From Luteibacter sp. SG786 (GTDB taxonomy: Bacteria > Pseudomonadota > Gammaproteobacteria > Xanthomonadales > Rhodanobacteraceae): a DNA stretch of 64,000 bases. The translations under genes were made by a program, and so were the position numbers. The notes beneath the pieces were generated by a model. The model did no database searches. It saw nothing but the letters and a program-made list of their open reading frames with translations, and was not told where the DNA came from. Shown here in pieces: positions 7,326-15,228 of the stretch (position 1 is the stretch's first letter; each line of letters starts with the position of its first letter). The stretch is from assembly GCF_011759605.1 (NCBI RefSeq), contig NZ_JAAOYX010000001.1:1302001-1366000 (forward strand), given 5' to 3'.

Positions 7326-8354
7326 ATGGACGGCGCCCTGCAGGACCTGAACGATCTGTACTTCTTCGCCTCGGTGGTCGAACACGGCGGGTTTTCCGCG
7401 GCCGGCCGTGCGCTGGGCATCCCGAAATCCCGCCTCAGCAAGCGCATCGCCCAGCTGGAGGACCGGCTGGGGGTGCGCCTGCTGCAAAGGACGACCCGGC
7501 GCTTCGTGGTCACCGAAATCGGCGAGCGGTTCTACCAGCATTGCCGCGCGGTGCTGGAGGAAGCCCAGGCGGCGCAGGACGCGGTGGACGAGTTGAGGAC
7601 GGAGCCACGCGGCGTCATCCGTGTGAGCTGTCCCATATCGCTGGCGCAGAACGTGCTCGGTCCGATGCTGCCCGCCTTCATGCTGGAGCACCCGAAGGTG
7701 CAGGTGCGCCTTACCGCCACGAATCGCAGGGTGGACCTCATTGGCGAGGGCTACGACATCGCCATCCGGGTGCGCGAGAAGCTCGATACCGATGCCACCC
7801 TGGTGCTTCGCAGTATCGGCTTCGCGCGCAGCCTGCTCGTGGCGAGCCCGAAGTTCCTCGACTCCAACGGACGCCCGAAGACGCTCGAGGAACTTGCGAA
7901 GCTCCCGGCGCTGTCGATGTACGAGCACGAAGGTGCCCAGGTATGGGAACTGGTCGATGCGAGTGGAAAGAAGGCCGCCGTGGAAGTCACGCCGCGCCTG
8001 GTCAGCGGCGACTTCTCCGTGCTGATTGCCGCCGCCGTGCAATGTTGCGGCGTGGCCTTGCTGCCCGAAGATTTTTGCGGCCCCCTCATCGCGAACGGCG
8101 GCCTCGAATGGGTGCTGCCCGAATACACCACCGCCCAGGGTACGCTGCACTTCGTTTATCCGAGCCGGCGCGGCCTGCTGCCCGCCGTGCGCAGTTTCGT
8201 CGACTTCCTTGCCGAGAGGTTGCCCAAGGCCCAGGCGGAGTTCCACAAGGACTGCGAAAAGGTCGCGGCGAACCCCGAGCAGGCCGGGGCGATCCACCTG
8301 GCGCGCATGGTAGGATCGGAACATTCGACGGCGTTTGGCCGTCCAAACGAATAA
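7326..8354 (+). CDS. LysR-family transcriptional regulator
   Basis: A 342-residue regulator: N-terminal winged helix (about residues 8-66, with GFSAAGRALGIPKSRLSKRIAQLE reading as the recognition region) and a C-terminal periplasmic-binding-like effector domain starting near GVIRVSCP. It is about 40 residues longer than most LysR proteins because of a tail after the last effector-domain strand. Placement divergent from azoR suggests that it controls that gene in response to quinone or electrophile stress. The tail end also contains the palindrome that precedes the next gene. Confidence 0.85.
   Translation: MDGALQDLNDLYFFASVVEHGGFSAAGRALGIPKSRLSKRIAQLEDRLGVRLLQRTTRRFVVTEIGERFYQHCRAVLEEAQAAQDAVDELRTEPRGVIRVSCPISLAQNVLGPMLPAFMLEHPKVQVRLTATNRRVDLIGEGYDIAIRVREKLDTDATLVLRSIGFARSLLVASPKFLDSNGRPKTLEELAKLPALSMYEHEGAQVWELVDASGKKAAVEVTPRLVSGDFSVLIAAAVQCCGVALLPEDFCGPLIANGGLEWVLPEYTTAQGTLHFVYPSRRGLLPAVRSFVDFLAERLPKAQAEFHKDCEKVAANPEQAGAIHLARMVGSEHSTAFGRPNE
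8332..8349. promoter_or_regulatory. Palindrome upstream of the aminotransferase, matches the mtnB site
   Basis: CGTTTGG-CCGT-CCAAACG is a 7-bp inverted repeat ending 14 bases before the aminotransferase ATG. Its core TTTGGCCGTCCAAA differs by one base from TTTGGACGTCCAAA at 14471-14484 in front of mtnB. A possible -10 (TAGGAT, 8311-8316) lies upstream. Inferred to be a shared repressor site for methionine-salvage genes. Confidence 0.55.
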
Positions 8355-8363
8355 GGGCGTTCG

Positions 8364-9509
8364 ATGCAGCTCGAAACCAAGCTTCCCAAGGTCGGCACCA
8401 CGATCTTCAGCGTCATGAGCCAGCTTGCGCTGGAGCACAAGGCAGTGAACCTGGGCCAGGGCTTCCCCGATTTCGAACCGCCGGAGGCCCTGCGCGACGC
8501 GATCACGCGCGCCATGGCCGAGGGCAAGAACCAGTACGCTCCCGGCGTCGGCATCCCCAGGCTGCGCGAGCAGATCGCCCTGAAGACGGAGCGCCTGTAC
8601 GGCCACCGCGTCAGTCCGGACACCGAGGTGACGGTAACCTCCGGAGCTACCGAGGCCCTGTTCTCCGCCATTGCCGCCGTCGTGCGTGCGGGCGACGAGG
8701 TGATCGTCTTCGATCCGTGCTACGACAGCTACGAGCCGGCCATCGAATTGCAGGGCGCCACGGCGGTGCACCTGCCGCTGACGCTTCCGGCATTCGCCAT
8801 CGACTGGCAGCGCGTACGCGAGGCCATTACCCCGCGCACGCGGATGATCCTCATCAATTCTCCGCATAATCCGTCCGGTGCCGTGCTCTCTCGCGCCGAC
8901 CTCGACGAACTGGCGGCGATCGTGCGCAACACACCCATCGTGGTGCTGTCCGACGAGGTCTACGAACACATCGTGTTCGACGGACAGGAACACCAGAGCG
9001 TGCTCCGGCACGAGGAACTGGCCGCGCGCAGCATCGTGGTGTCCTCGTTCGGCAAGACCTACCACTGTACTGGCTGGAAGGTGGGTTACGCCGTGGCGCC
9101 CAAAGCGCTGACCGCGGAATTCCGCAAGGTGCACCAATACCTTACCTTCTGCACGTTCAATCCTGCGCAGTGGGCGTTCGCGGAATTCCTCGAATCCTCG
9201 CCGCAGCATTACCTCGACCTGCCGGCGTTCTACCAGGCCAAGCGAGACCGTTTCCGCGCCCTCATCGCGCCGTCGCGCCTGAAGCTGCTGGACGTGCCGG
9301 GCGGGTACTTCCAGCTTGTGGATTACAGCGCCGTTCGCGACGTCGACGATATCAATTTCAGCGAGTGGCTCGTCCGGGAGGGCGGCGTGGCCGTCATTCC
9401 GCTCAGCCCGTTCTACGAAAGCGCGCCGGACACGCGGCTGGTTCGCCTGTGCTTCGCCAAGAACGACGCCACCATGGAAGCCGCTGCGGAGCTCCTGTGC
9501 AAACTCTGA
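8364..9509 (+). CDS. Class I aminotransferase, methionine/glutamine (YbdL/MtnE-like)
   Basis: A 381-residue fold-type I PLP aminotransferase. Visible: NLGQGFPDF near the N terminus, SGATEAL, NSPHNPSG, LSDEVYEH and SSFGKTYHCTGWKVGY, whose lysine (SFGKT) forms the Schiff base with PLP. Enzymes of this type transaminate aromatic amino acids or methionine; E. coli YbdL prefers methionine. The next gene overlaps by 13 bases and encodes an omega-amidase, a pairing known from the glutamine transaminase/omega-amidase route that converts 4-methylthio-2-oxobutyrate to methionine. The upstream palindrome shared with mtnB supports a role as the last step of methionine salvage. Substrate is inferred. Confidence 0.85.
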   Translation: MQLETKLPKVGTTIFSVMSQLALEHKAVNLGQGFPDFEPPEALRDAITRAMAEGKNQYAPGVGIPRLREQIALKTERLYGHRVSPDTEVTVTSGATEALFSAIAAVVRAGDEVIVFDPCYDSYEPAIELQGATAVHLPLTLPAFAIDWQRVREAITPRTRMILINSPHNPSGAVLSRADLDELAAIVRNTPIVVLSDEVYEHIVFDGQEHQSVLRHEELAARSIVVSSFGKTYHCTGWKVGYAVAPKALTAEFRKVHQYLTFCTFNPAQWAFAEFLESSPQHYLDLPAFYQAKRDRFRALIAPSRLKLLDVPGGYFQLVDYSAVRDVDDINFSEWLVREGGVAVIPLSPFYESAPDTRLVRLCFAKNDATMEAAAELLCKL

Positions 9510-10300
9510 CCGTTTCCCTGATCCAGGGTGCCACGCGCTGGCACGACGCGCCCGGCAATCGCGACTATTACGGCCGGCTGGTTCGCGGCGCGGCCCCCAG
9601 CGACCTCATCGTGCTGCCGGAAACCTTCCTGTCCGGGTTCACCAACGACACGCTGGCGAATGCCGAGTCGATGGACGGCCCGAGCGTGGCATGGATGCGT
9701 GCACTCGCGGACGAAGTGAATGCGACGATCACCGGCAGCCTGGTGATCCGCGACGGCGACACCGTGTACAACCGCCTGATCTGGGCCGCGCCGAACGGCG
9801 AAATGGCCTGGTACGACAAGCGCCACCTGTTTCGCATGGCAGGGGAGCACACCCGCTACGGCGGCGGCAACGAACGGCTGGTCGTGGAACTGAAAGGTTG
9901 GCGCATCCTGCCGCAGGTCTGCTACGACCTCCGCTTCCCGGTCTGGCTGCGGAACGGACGAAACGAAGACTCGGCCGGCGGCATGGATTACGACCTCGCG
10001 CTGTTCGTGGCGAACTGGCCGGCGCCGCGGCGTCAGCCCTGGCGCACGTTGCTGCGCGCACGTGCGATCGAGAACCTGGCTTACGTCATCGGCGTGAACC
10101 GCGTGGGCGTGGACGGCAACGATCTGCCCTATGCGGGCGACAGCGCGGTGATCGATCCGGTGGGCGAGCCCCTGGTCGAACTCGGCACGCAGGAGCAGGT
10201 GGTCACCATCGTGCTCGACCCCGCACCGCTGAAGGCGCACCGCGAACGTTTCCCGGCCTGGATGGATGCCGACCGGTTTTCGCTCGATATCAGCGTTTGA
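9497..10300 (+). CDS. Nitrilase-family omega-amidase (YafV/MtnU-like)
   Basis: A 267-residue carbon-nitrogen hydrolase with the full triad: Glu42 (LPETF), Lys108 (YDKRHLF) and Cys142 (QVCYDLRFP). Size and motifs fit YafV-type omega-amidases, which hydrolyse 2-oxoglutaramate made when glutamine is the amino donor, pulling the transamination forward. The start is GTG 9497, which keeps the TVSLIQG strand and overlaps the aminotransferase gene by 13 bases; no ATG is suitably placed. Cytoplasmic. Together with the preceding gene it forms a two-gene unit. Confidence 0.88.
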   Translation: MQTLTVSLIQGATRWHDAPGNRDYYGRLVRGAAPSDLIVLPETFLSGFTNDTLANAESMDGPSVAWMRALADEVNATITGSLVIRDGDTVYNRLIWAAPNGEMAWYDKRHLFRMAGEHTRYGGGNERLVVELKGWRILPQVCYDLRFPVWLRNGRNEDSAGGMDYDLALFVANWPAPRRQPWRTLLRARAIENLAYVIGVNRVGVDGNDLPYAGDSAVIDPVGEPLVELGTQEQVVTIVLDPAPLKAHRERFPAWMDADRFSLDISV

Positions 10301-10323
10301 CGAAATCCGAAGTCGGTATGGGG

Positions 10324-10622
10324 TTCGCTTCGTAGGGTGGGCTCGCCTTGCGGCCTCGCATCGGCGCCAGTGCCGTTTCTTGGGAGCCAGTACCCGTTCC
10401 CCTCGCCGCGAAGACTTACGTCGTTCCTTGCGAAAGGAGAGCCGCTGCGCGGCTCAATGTCTGATGGCTTCGCCGCGGCGGACCCGGGCGCCCGGGCGGG
10501 GGTCTTCGACTCGGCTTCCTGCCTCGGCGAAGACGGCCGGCCGTCCAGGCCGGCCCCCTTCGGGCCTCTTCCGCCCGGCCACCCTCGACTCCAGACATCG
10601 CGGCGAGGGGAACGGGTACTGG
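10324..10622 (+). repeat. Outer inverted-repeat arm, left (about 300 bp)
   Basis: This arm starts TTCGCTTCGTAGGGTGGGCT and is the imperfect reverse complement of 11107-11405. Inside it, 10387-10411 pairs perfectly over 25 bases with 10598-10622 (core CCGTTCCCCTCGCCGCG), enclosing a GC-rich 186-base loop. Confidence 0.85.
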
Positions 10623-10698
10623 CAGCGGACGGCGCGGGTTGGTGTTCGGAGAGCCGAAGCAGGAGCCGATGGTTGCTCCCGCATCTTGCCGACGGAGG

Positions 10699-10730
10699 CG
10701 CTGGGTGCCTGCCTTCGCAGGCACGACGGT
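10699..10730 (+). repeat. Inner 32-base inverted repeat, left copy
   Basis: Contains the hairpin GTGCCTGC-CTTC-GCAGGCAC and is the exact reverse complement of 10993-11024. The layout recalls the short palindromic REP-like sequences common in proteobacteria. Confidence 0.85.
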
Positions 10731-10784
10731 AGGTGGGGCGCTGCGAGACTGTCGCATCGCGCTCTGGTGGGGGCCGCTTCGCTT

Positions 10785-10870
10785 TGTGTGGGAGCCGCTT
10801 CAGCGGCGATGGTTGCTCGCGGCAAGCTTGCCCGCTGCCGCGGGATCGCCGGCATAGCCGGCTCCCACAG
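10785..10870. repeat. REP-like palindromic unit pair
   Basis: A forward element (GTGTGGGAGCCGCTTCAGCG...) faces a reverse element (...CGGCATAGCCGGCTCCCACA). The same family occurs at 23361-23444, 37627-37729 and inside mrfB. Confidence 0.85.
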
Positions 10871-10992
10871 AGAGCATTGGGCAATTGTATTTTCTTGGGA
10901 ACCGAGGCCAGGGCTCCTCGCCGCCATGGCGGCTCCTACAGCAACCCCGCGAATCCCAGTACCTCACCCTTCCCAACCGTCGTACCTGCCCA

Positions 10993-11024
10993 ACCGTCGT
11001 GCCTGCGAAGGCAGGCACCCAGCG
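10993..11024 (-). repeat. Inner 32-base inverted repeat, right copy
   Basis: Exact reverse complement of 10699-10730, with the hairpin GTGCCTGC-GAAG-GCAGGCAC. Confidence 0.85.
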
Positions 11025-11106
11025 ACTCAACCGTGGAAGGTCGCCACAAACCGAACAAACGACGCCGCGCCACGCACTACACAACACCCCACCGCACCGT
11101 CCGATG

Positions 11107-11405
11107 CCGGCAGCCGTCGCCCTCGCCGCGATGTCTGGAGCCGAGGGCGGCTGGGTGGAAAAGGCCCGAAGGGGGCGGGCCAGGACGGCCCGCCGTTTCC
11201 GCCGAGGCAGGAGGCCGAGTCGGAAACCCCCGCCCGGACGCCCGGGTCCGCCGCGGCGTCAGCCATAAGACACTAGCCGCGTAGCGGCTCTCCTTTCGCA
11301 AGGAACGACGCAAGTCTTCGCGGCGAGGGCGACGACGGCTGCCGGTTTCCAGGCAACGGCACAGGCGCCGATGCGAGGCCGAAGGCGAGCCCACCCTACG
11401 AAGCG
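11107..11405 (-). repeat. Outer inverted-repeat arm, right (about 300 bp)
   Basis: Imperfect reverse complement of 10324-10622; its outer end CCCACCCTACGAAGCG mirrors the left arm. Its own internal stem, 11107-11131 with 11318-11345, has a different sequence from the left arm's stem yet still pairs, apart from a 3-base insertion. Confidence 0.85.
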
Positions 11406-11476
11406 AAAACCAACAGCACCAAGTAGCGAAGCCGCAGTCCCCCGGAAATGCGCGAAGACCTTTTTTTGGGGCCGAT

Positions 11477-12535
11477 TCAGCGACGAGCGGTAAGTTTGGC
11501 TGCCTGAAACGGTACCGCCGGTCCGATGCCGGCACCTTTTCGCCAGGCTTCCAGCTTCTCCTGGATCCCTGAGCCGATGTCGATCTGCGGCTCCGAGGGC
11601 TCGACGGCGTCGCGTTTCTCCCAGGTCGCAATCTCTGTCCGTGCCTTGCCGAAAGCCTCGATGAAATCGGGCGTGTCATTCAGGCCGTCGGCGAGCCAGG
11701 CGCGACCGAAATAGGTGATGTCCGATTCCGCGCCGCAGCCGAAGGAAGTGCGATCCTTCCGCGCCGATGTCAGCACGAGCGTGCCCGCACCGCGGATCTT
11801 CGGAACGAATCCGCCGGAATAGCAGGCGTTGATCACCACCACTTTCCAACGAAACGGCCGCTTGGAGAGGATATCCGCCAGACCGTCGGGATCGAGTTGG
11901 TCGAGCGGGATGGGATCCATGTCGACGAGCAATGAGTGGTCGCTGCCGCCGTGCGTGGCCACGTAGAGCAGGAGCATGTCCTGGTTAGGGTCCATCACCT
12001 TGGCGAGGCCGTCGAGGGCGGCTTCGAGGTTCGTCCAGCTTGCCAGCGGACGGGTGGCCAGCGTGGCCGGATTGTTTTCCAGCACGATCGTGTGCCCGGG
12101 GCTGCCGAACCGCTTCGTCATCAGCGTATCGACGTACTCGGCCTCGTTGCGGAATACATCTTCGGAACCGTCGCCGCCGAAGGCGATGGCATACAGGTTC
12201 GTTTTTCCCGGCGTACGCGGCGCAAGCGCGCCAAGCGCTCGACGGAGCGCATCCGGTTGCGCGGTGAATATCTGCTCCGGCGTGGGCGCATCGTCGGGCC
12301 AGCTGTCGGCAAGGGCCGTGTCGTCGGCTTCTTCCTCAGCGGCTGCGGGGCTGGCCATCGACGTGGCCGGCGCCGGTGCATTGGATGGCATGGCGGTGGC
12401 CGTTCCCGTCACCGTGCTTGCCGGAGCCGGGCCAATGTCGAGATGCAGAACGCCTGCCGTCAGCGCGACGCCCGCAGCGAAGGCGACGACGGCGGTCAGC
12501 GCGATCCGGCGCCTGGATTCAGAGGGCGATGGCAT
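11477..12535 (-). CDS. C13 (legumain/caspase-like) cysteine peptidase, membrane-anchored
   Basis: A 352-residue protein with an N-terminal membrane segment (about 11-30), an Ala/Pro/Ser-rich linker to about 85, and a peptidase C13 fold. The catalytic dyad is visible as YVATHGG (His195) and VINACYSGGF (Cys238). The peptidase domain should lie in the periplasm. C13 peptidases cleave after Asn or Asp; the target here is unknown. The start ATG overlaps the mtnC 3' end by 17 bases, so it is translated as the last gene of the methionine-salvage operon although no functional link is obvious. Its 3' end abuts the nested-repeat region. Confidence 0.82.
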   Translation of the reverse strand: MPSPSESRRRIALTAVVAFAAGVALTAGVLHLDIGPAPASTVTGTATAMPSNAPAPATSMASPAAAEEEADDTALADSWPDDAPTPEQIFTAQPDALRRALGALAPRTPGKTNLYAIAFGGDGSEDVFRNEAEYVDTLMTKRFGSPGHTIVLENNPATLATRPLASWTNLEAALDGLAKVMDPNQDMLLLYVATHGGSDHSLLVDMDPIPLDQLDPDGLADILSKRPFRWKVVVINACYSGGFVPKIRGAGTLVLTSARKDRTSFGCGAESDITYFGRAWLADGLNDTPDFIEAFGKARTEIATWEKRDAVEPSEPQIDIGSGIQEKLEAWRKGAGIGPAVPFQAAKLTARR

Positions 12536-13202
12536 CGAAATCGGCGACTGAGGGATGGCCGTTGTCGCTCAGGACCTGGGGAGGACGGATGAGCTGGGTG
12601 GTACGCATGCCGGCTTCGCGGGCGGCGTCGAGTTCCTCGCGGATGTCCGACAGGAAGAGGATCTGCCCAGGCGGCAGGCCTATGGCCTCGGCGATCCGCC
12701 GATAGGATTCCACCTCTCGCTTGTGACCGGTTTGCGTGTCGAAATAGCCGGAGAAGAGCGGCGTGAGATCGCCACTCTCGCTATAGCCGAACAGCAGCTT
12801 CTGCGCCGGAACGGAGCCGGACGAATAAACGTAAAGCTTCAGGCCGCGGTCGTGCCAGGTCTCGAGGCGTCCGGCGACCTCCGGGTACATGTGCGACACA
12901 TAGGCGCCCGACTCGTATCCCTCGCGCCAGATCATGCCTTGCAAGGCCTTGAGCGCGGTGGATTTGCGGTCCTCGTCGATCCAGCGGATCAGCATGTCGA
13001 TGATCTCGCCGCGACTGGCCTCGACGATGCCGGCTTCCTTCGCCGCCTCGTGCAACCAGTGATGCACCTCCGGATCGTCGGTGTGTGTCTCCACGAACGC
13101 GGGCAGGTGCTGGCGCGCATAAGGGAAGAGCACGTCCTTCACGAAGTCGATCGAGCTGGTGGTGCCCTCGATGTCGGTGAGGATGGCGCGAATATCGGAC
13201 AT
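12519..13202 (-). CDS. mtnC: Acireductone synthase (enolase-phosphatase E1)
   Basis: A 227-residue HAD-family protein. The nucleophile motif DIEGTT (Asp10, Glu12), YSSGSVPAQKLLFG in the middle and FLSDIREELDAA near residue 180 match bifunctional MtnC, which enolises 2,3-diketo-5-methylthiopentyl-1-phosphate and removes phosphate to give acireductone. It lies 52 bases after mtnD in the same operon. Confidence 0.93.
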   Translation of the reverse strand: MSDIRAILTDIEGTTSSIDFVKDVLFPYARQHLPAFVETHTDDPEVHHWLHEAAKEAGIVEASRGEIIDMLIRWIDEDRKSTALKALQGMIWREGYESGAYVSHMYPEVAGRLETWHDRGLKLYVYSSGSVPAQKLLFGYSESGDLTPLFSGYFDTQTGHKREVESYRRIAEAIGLPPGQILFLSDIREELDAAREAGMRTTQLIRPPQVLSDNGHPSVADFDAIAL

Positions 13203-13254
13203 GCGTCAAAGCCTGCGGAACGGGTAGCCCCGCAGGATAAACGACGGGGCCGGC

Positions 13255-13824
13255 TTACGAAACCGTGGACGCCGAAGCGTGCGGGCTCATGCGCGGGAAG
13301 CGCTCGGCAATGTCTTCGCCCGTGAAATTGGCCACCCAGCCTTCCACGTTGGTGAACAGGCGGATGGCGACGAAGTAGGGCGATTCGCTCATGTCGAACC
13401 AGTGCGGCGTGCCGTCAGGCACGCCGATGAGGTCGCCGCGTTCGCACAGCACCTCGTAGACCTTGCCACCGATGTGCAGCGTGAACTGGCCGGCACCGGC
13501 AACGAAGAAACGGACCTCGTCCTCGCTGTGCGTGTGCTCGTTCAGGAACTTCTGGCGGAACGCGGCGCGATCGGGGTGATCGGGCTTGAGGCTGATGACG
13601 TCCACGGCCTGGTAGCCGTTCTCGCGCATCAGCCGGTCGATATCGGAGCGATAGGCGGCGATGACTTCTTCCTGGCTGGCACCGGGGGCGATCGGCTGGT
13701 TCGCCTGCCACTGCTCGAAACGGACGCCCACCGCCTGCAGTTCGGCGGCGATGGCGGCGTGGTCCTCATAGACCGCGAGGGGGGCGTCGTGGCGGTTGTC
13801 TTCGTAGATGCGCAGACGGCTCAT
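13255..13824 (-). CDS. mtnD: Acireductone dioxygenase
   Basis: A 189-residue cupin with the metal ligands His97, His99, Glu103 ([11 protein letters not shown]) and His141 (TPHWFD), aligned with the known Klebsiella enzyme. With Fe it forms 4-methylthio-2-oxobutyrate, the keto acid of methionine. Its start overlaps the mtnB stop by 4 bases. Confidence 0.93.
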   Translation of the reverse strand: MSRLRIYEDNRHDAPLAVYEDHAAIAAELQAVGVRFEQWQANQPIAPGASQEEVIAAYRSDIDRLMRENGYQAVDVISLKPDHPDRAAFRQKFLNEHTHSEDEVRFFVAGAGQFTLHIGGKVYEVLCERGDLIGVPDGTPHWFDMSESPYFVAIRLFTNVEGWVANFTGEDIAERFPRMSPHASASTVS

Positions 13825-14465
13825 GGGGCCAGCCTCCTAAGGTCGAGTTCGCAGCCCAGCAGGAATTCCAGCGCCTCGAGGTGACGGCGCGTTTCGGCCA
13901 TGTCGCGGCCCCAGGTGTAGATACCGTGGCCGTCGATCAGGTAAGCGTAAAGCGGCTTGCCCGAGTCGATCCAGGCATCTACCCGGGCTTCCAGCTCGGG
14001 CATCTGCTGGGTGTTGGGGAAAACGGGGATGTCGAGCACGCTCTCGTGCGTGGTGTAGCCGGCGATGGCCTTTTGCAACTCCCAGCCCTCCAGCCGTACG
14101 CGTCCTTCGGACGCGAACAACCGGGAGGCCACGCTCTGCGTGCGCGAATGGGTGTGCAGCACCACGTTGGCTTCAGGAAAGCGGCGGTACACCTGGGTGT
14201 GCAAACCGGTTTCAGCCGAGGGGCGATGGTCGGAGCCGACGGCCTTGCCCGCCATGTCGACCACCATGATGTCGTCGCGCCCAAGCCGGCCCTTGTCGCG
14301 GCCGGAAATGGTGATCGCGGCAAGATCGTCGTCGATCCGCATCGAAAAATTACTGCTGGTGGCGGGCGTCCAACCGAAGGCGGCCAGCTCGCGCGCGGCT
14401 TCGGCGATGGCGTCGGCGCGCTCGGCGAGCAGGGCGGACGCGACGGGCGGGGGAGTCTTCGACAT
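13821..14465 (-). CDS. mtnB: Methylthioribulose-1-phosphate dehydratase
   Basis: A 214-residue class II aldolase-fold protein. Visible: [15 protein letters not shown], and the zinc ligands in LHTHSRTQS (His104, His106), with a third His near [11 protein letters not shown]. MtnB removes water from methylthioribulose-1-phosphate. The chosen start (MSKTPPP, ATG ending at 14465) is six bases downstream of a perfect palindrome; an in-frame upstream start at 14483 would place the palindrome inside the gene. First gene of mtnB-mtnD-mtnC-C13 peptidase. Confidence 0.9.
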   Translation of the reverse strand: MSKTPPPVASALLAERADAIAEAARELAAFGWTPATSSNFSMRIDDDLAAITISGRDKGRLGRDDIMVVDMAGKAVGSDHRPSAETGLHTQVYRRFPEANVVLHTHSRTQSVASRLFASEGRVRLEGWELQKAIAGYTTHESVLDIPVFPNTQQMPELEARVDAWIDSGKPLYAYLIDGHGIYTWGRDMAETRRHLEALEFLLGCELDLRRLAP

Positions 14466-14470
14466 GGTGA

Positions 14471-14484
14471 TTTGGACGTCCAAA
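14471..14484. promoter_or_regulatory. Perfect 14-bp palindrome in the mtnB leader
   Basis: TTTGGACGTCCAAA lies six bases upstream of the mtnB ATG. On the mtnB strand a TATAGT (14503-14498) 13 bases upstream could be the -10, placing the palindrome just downstream of the transcription start, as expected for a repressor site. The same core precedes the aminotransferase at 8332-8349. Confidence 0.6.
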
Positions 14485-14595
14485 CAGGCTCCAACTATAG
14501 CATGCGGGCCACAGGCGGCTTTCCGGGAATGCGAACCACTCGCCTTTCGGCGATAGGGGTACGATCAAGGCATTGCCACCGATGGAAGCCAACGC

Positions 14596-14928
14596 ATGTC
14601 GATACACGATCAAAACGATGAGGGGCGCCGCCGTTTTCTCAAGCTCGCCGCGGGTGGTGTGGCCGCCGCCGGCGTGTTGGGCACGCTTCCCAGGGCCGCA
14701 CGGGCCCAGGACCTGCCTCATGTCTCGTTGTCCGACCCCACCGCCCAGGCGCTGAAGTACACCGAAGACGCCAGCAAGGCCCAGGGAAAGAAGGCCCCCG
14801 GCGACGCGTGCTTCAACTGCAATTTCTACCAGGGCAAGGCCGGCGCGGCCTGGGGGCCATGCCAACTGTTCCCCGGCAAGGCTGTGGCCGCGAAGGGCTG
14901 GTGCGTTTCCCACGCCGCCATGATCTGA
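14596..14928 (+). CDS. High-potential iron-sulfur protein (HiPIP), Tat-exported
   Basis: A 110-residue protein with a twin-arginine signal (RRRFLKLAAGG, residues 11-21) and cleavage expected near ARA-QD. The mature part holds four cysteines (72, 75, 89, 103) in the order C-x2-C-x13-C-x13-C that binds the HiPIP [4Fe-4S] cluster. HiPIPs shuttle electrons in the periplasm. The gene is monocistronic, with its own terminator at 14951-14976. Confidence 0.92.
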   Translation: MSIHDQNDEGRRRFLKLAAGGVAAAGVLGTLPRAARAQDLPHVSLSDPTAQALKYTEDASKAQGKKAPGDACFNCNFYQGKAGAAWGPCQLFPGKAVAAKGWCVSHAAMI

Positions 14929-14950
14929 GGCAGCCCGGACCGCACAGACA

Positions 14951-14976
14951 AAAGGCCAGCCGTGAGGCTGGCCTTT
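14951..14976 (+). terminator. Rho-independent terminator after the HiPIP gene
   Basis: AAAGGCCAGCC-GTGA-GGCTGGCCTTT, an 11-bp stem 22 bases after the HiPIP stop. The T run is short. Confidence 0.7.
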
Positions 14977-15228
14977 GCGTGTCCGAACTCAAAATGCAGC
15001 CCTAGCGCGCCAGGCCGAGGAGCTGACCCGCCTGACGCGCAGGGCGGCAATCCGGGGCCCACTGCCAAGTGATTTACCCTCGGACTGGGGATCATACTCC
15101 CCTCCACGGGCGACCGGCCAATGGCAGTTAAATGGCGATGCCGTTAACCAGGTAAAGCAATGTTATTCAATAGCTTGCAATATTGATCTGCGACCGTGTC
15201 GAGCTTTTCGCCGGAAATCCGCAGCGGA
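14977..15228. other. Gene-free spacer
   Basis: Between the HiPIP terminator and the first permease gene I see no credible gene. The only structure noticed is a small hairpin GGGGA-TCATAC-TCCCC near 15090. Part of the stretch (15110-15185) is AT-richer than its surroundings. Confidence 0.4.

Larger units (their letters stand above)
10301..11476. other. Gene-free 1.2-kb region made of nested inverted repeats
   Basis: No credible gene is present; open frames here are unlike any family and cross the repeats. The region is organised symmetrically around about 10862: outer arms 10324-10622 and 11107-11405, an inner 32-base inverted pair 10699-10730 and 10993-11024, and a paired palindromic unit at 10785-10870. 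A further short hairpin (GCCGCCATGGCGGC) sits near 10920. Confidence 0.75.

Noticed and set aside
7095-9209. Long minus-strand frame across azoR, LysR and the aminotransferase
   Set aside because: Shadow of three recognised genes; the product has no recognisable domain.
10266-11276. Open frames spanning the repeat region 10.3-11.4 kb
   Set aside because: They cross inverted repeats in several frames and encode Arg/Pro-rich sequence with no homology-like features.
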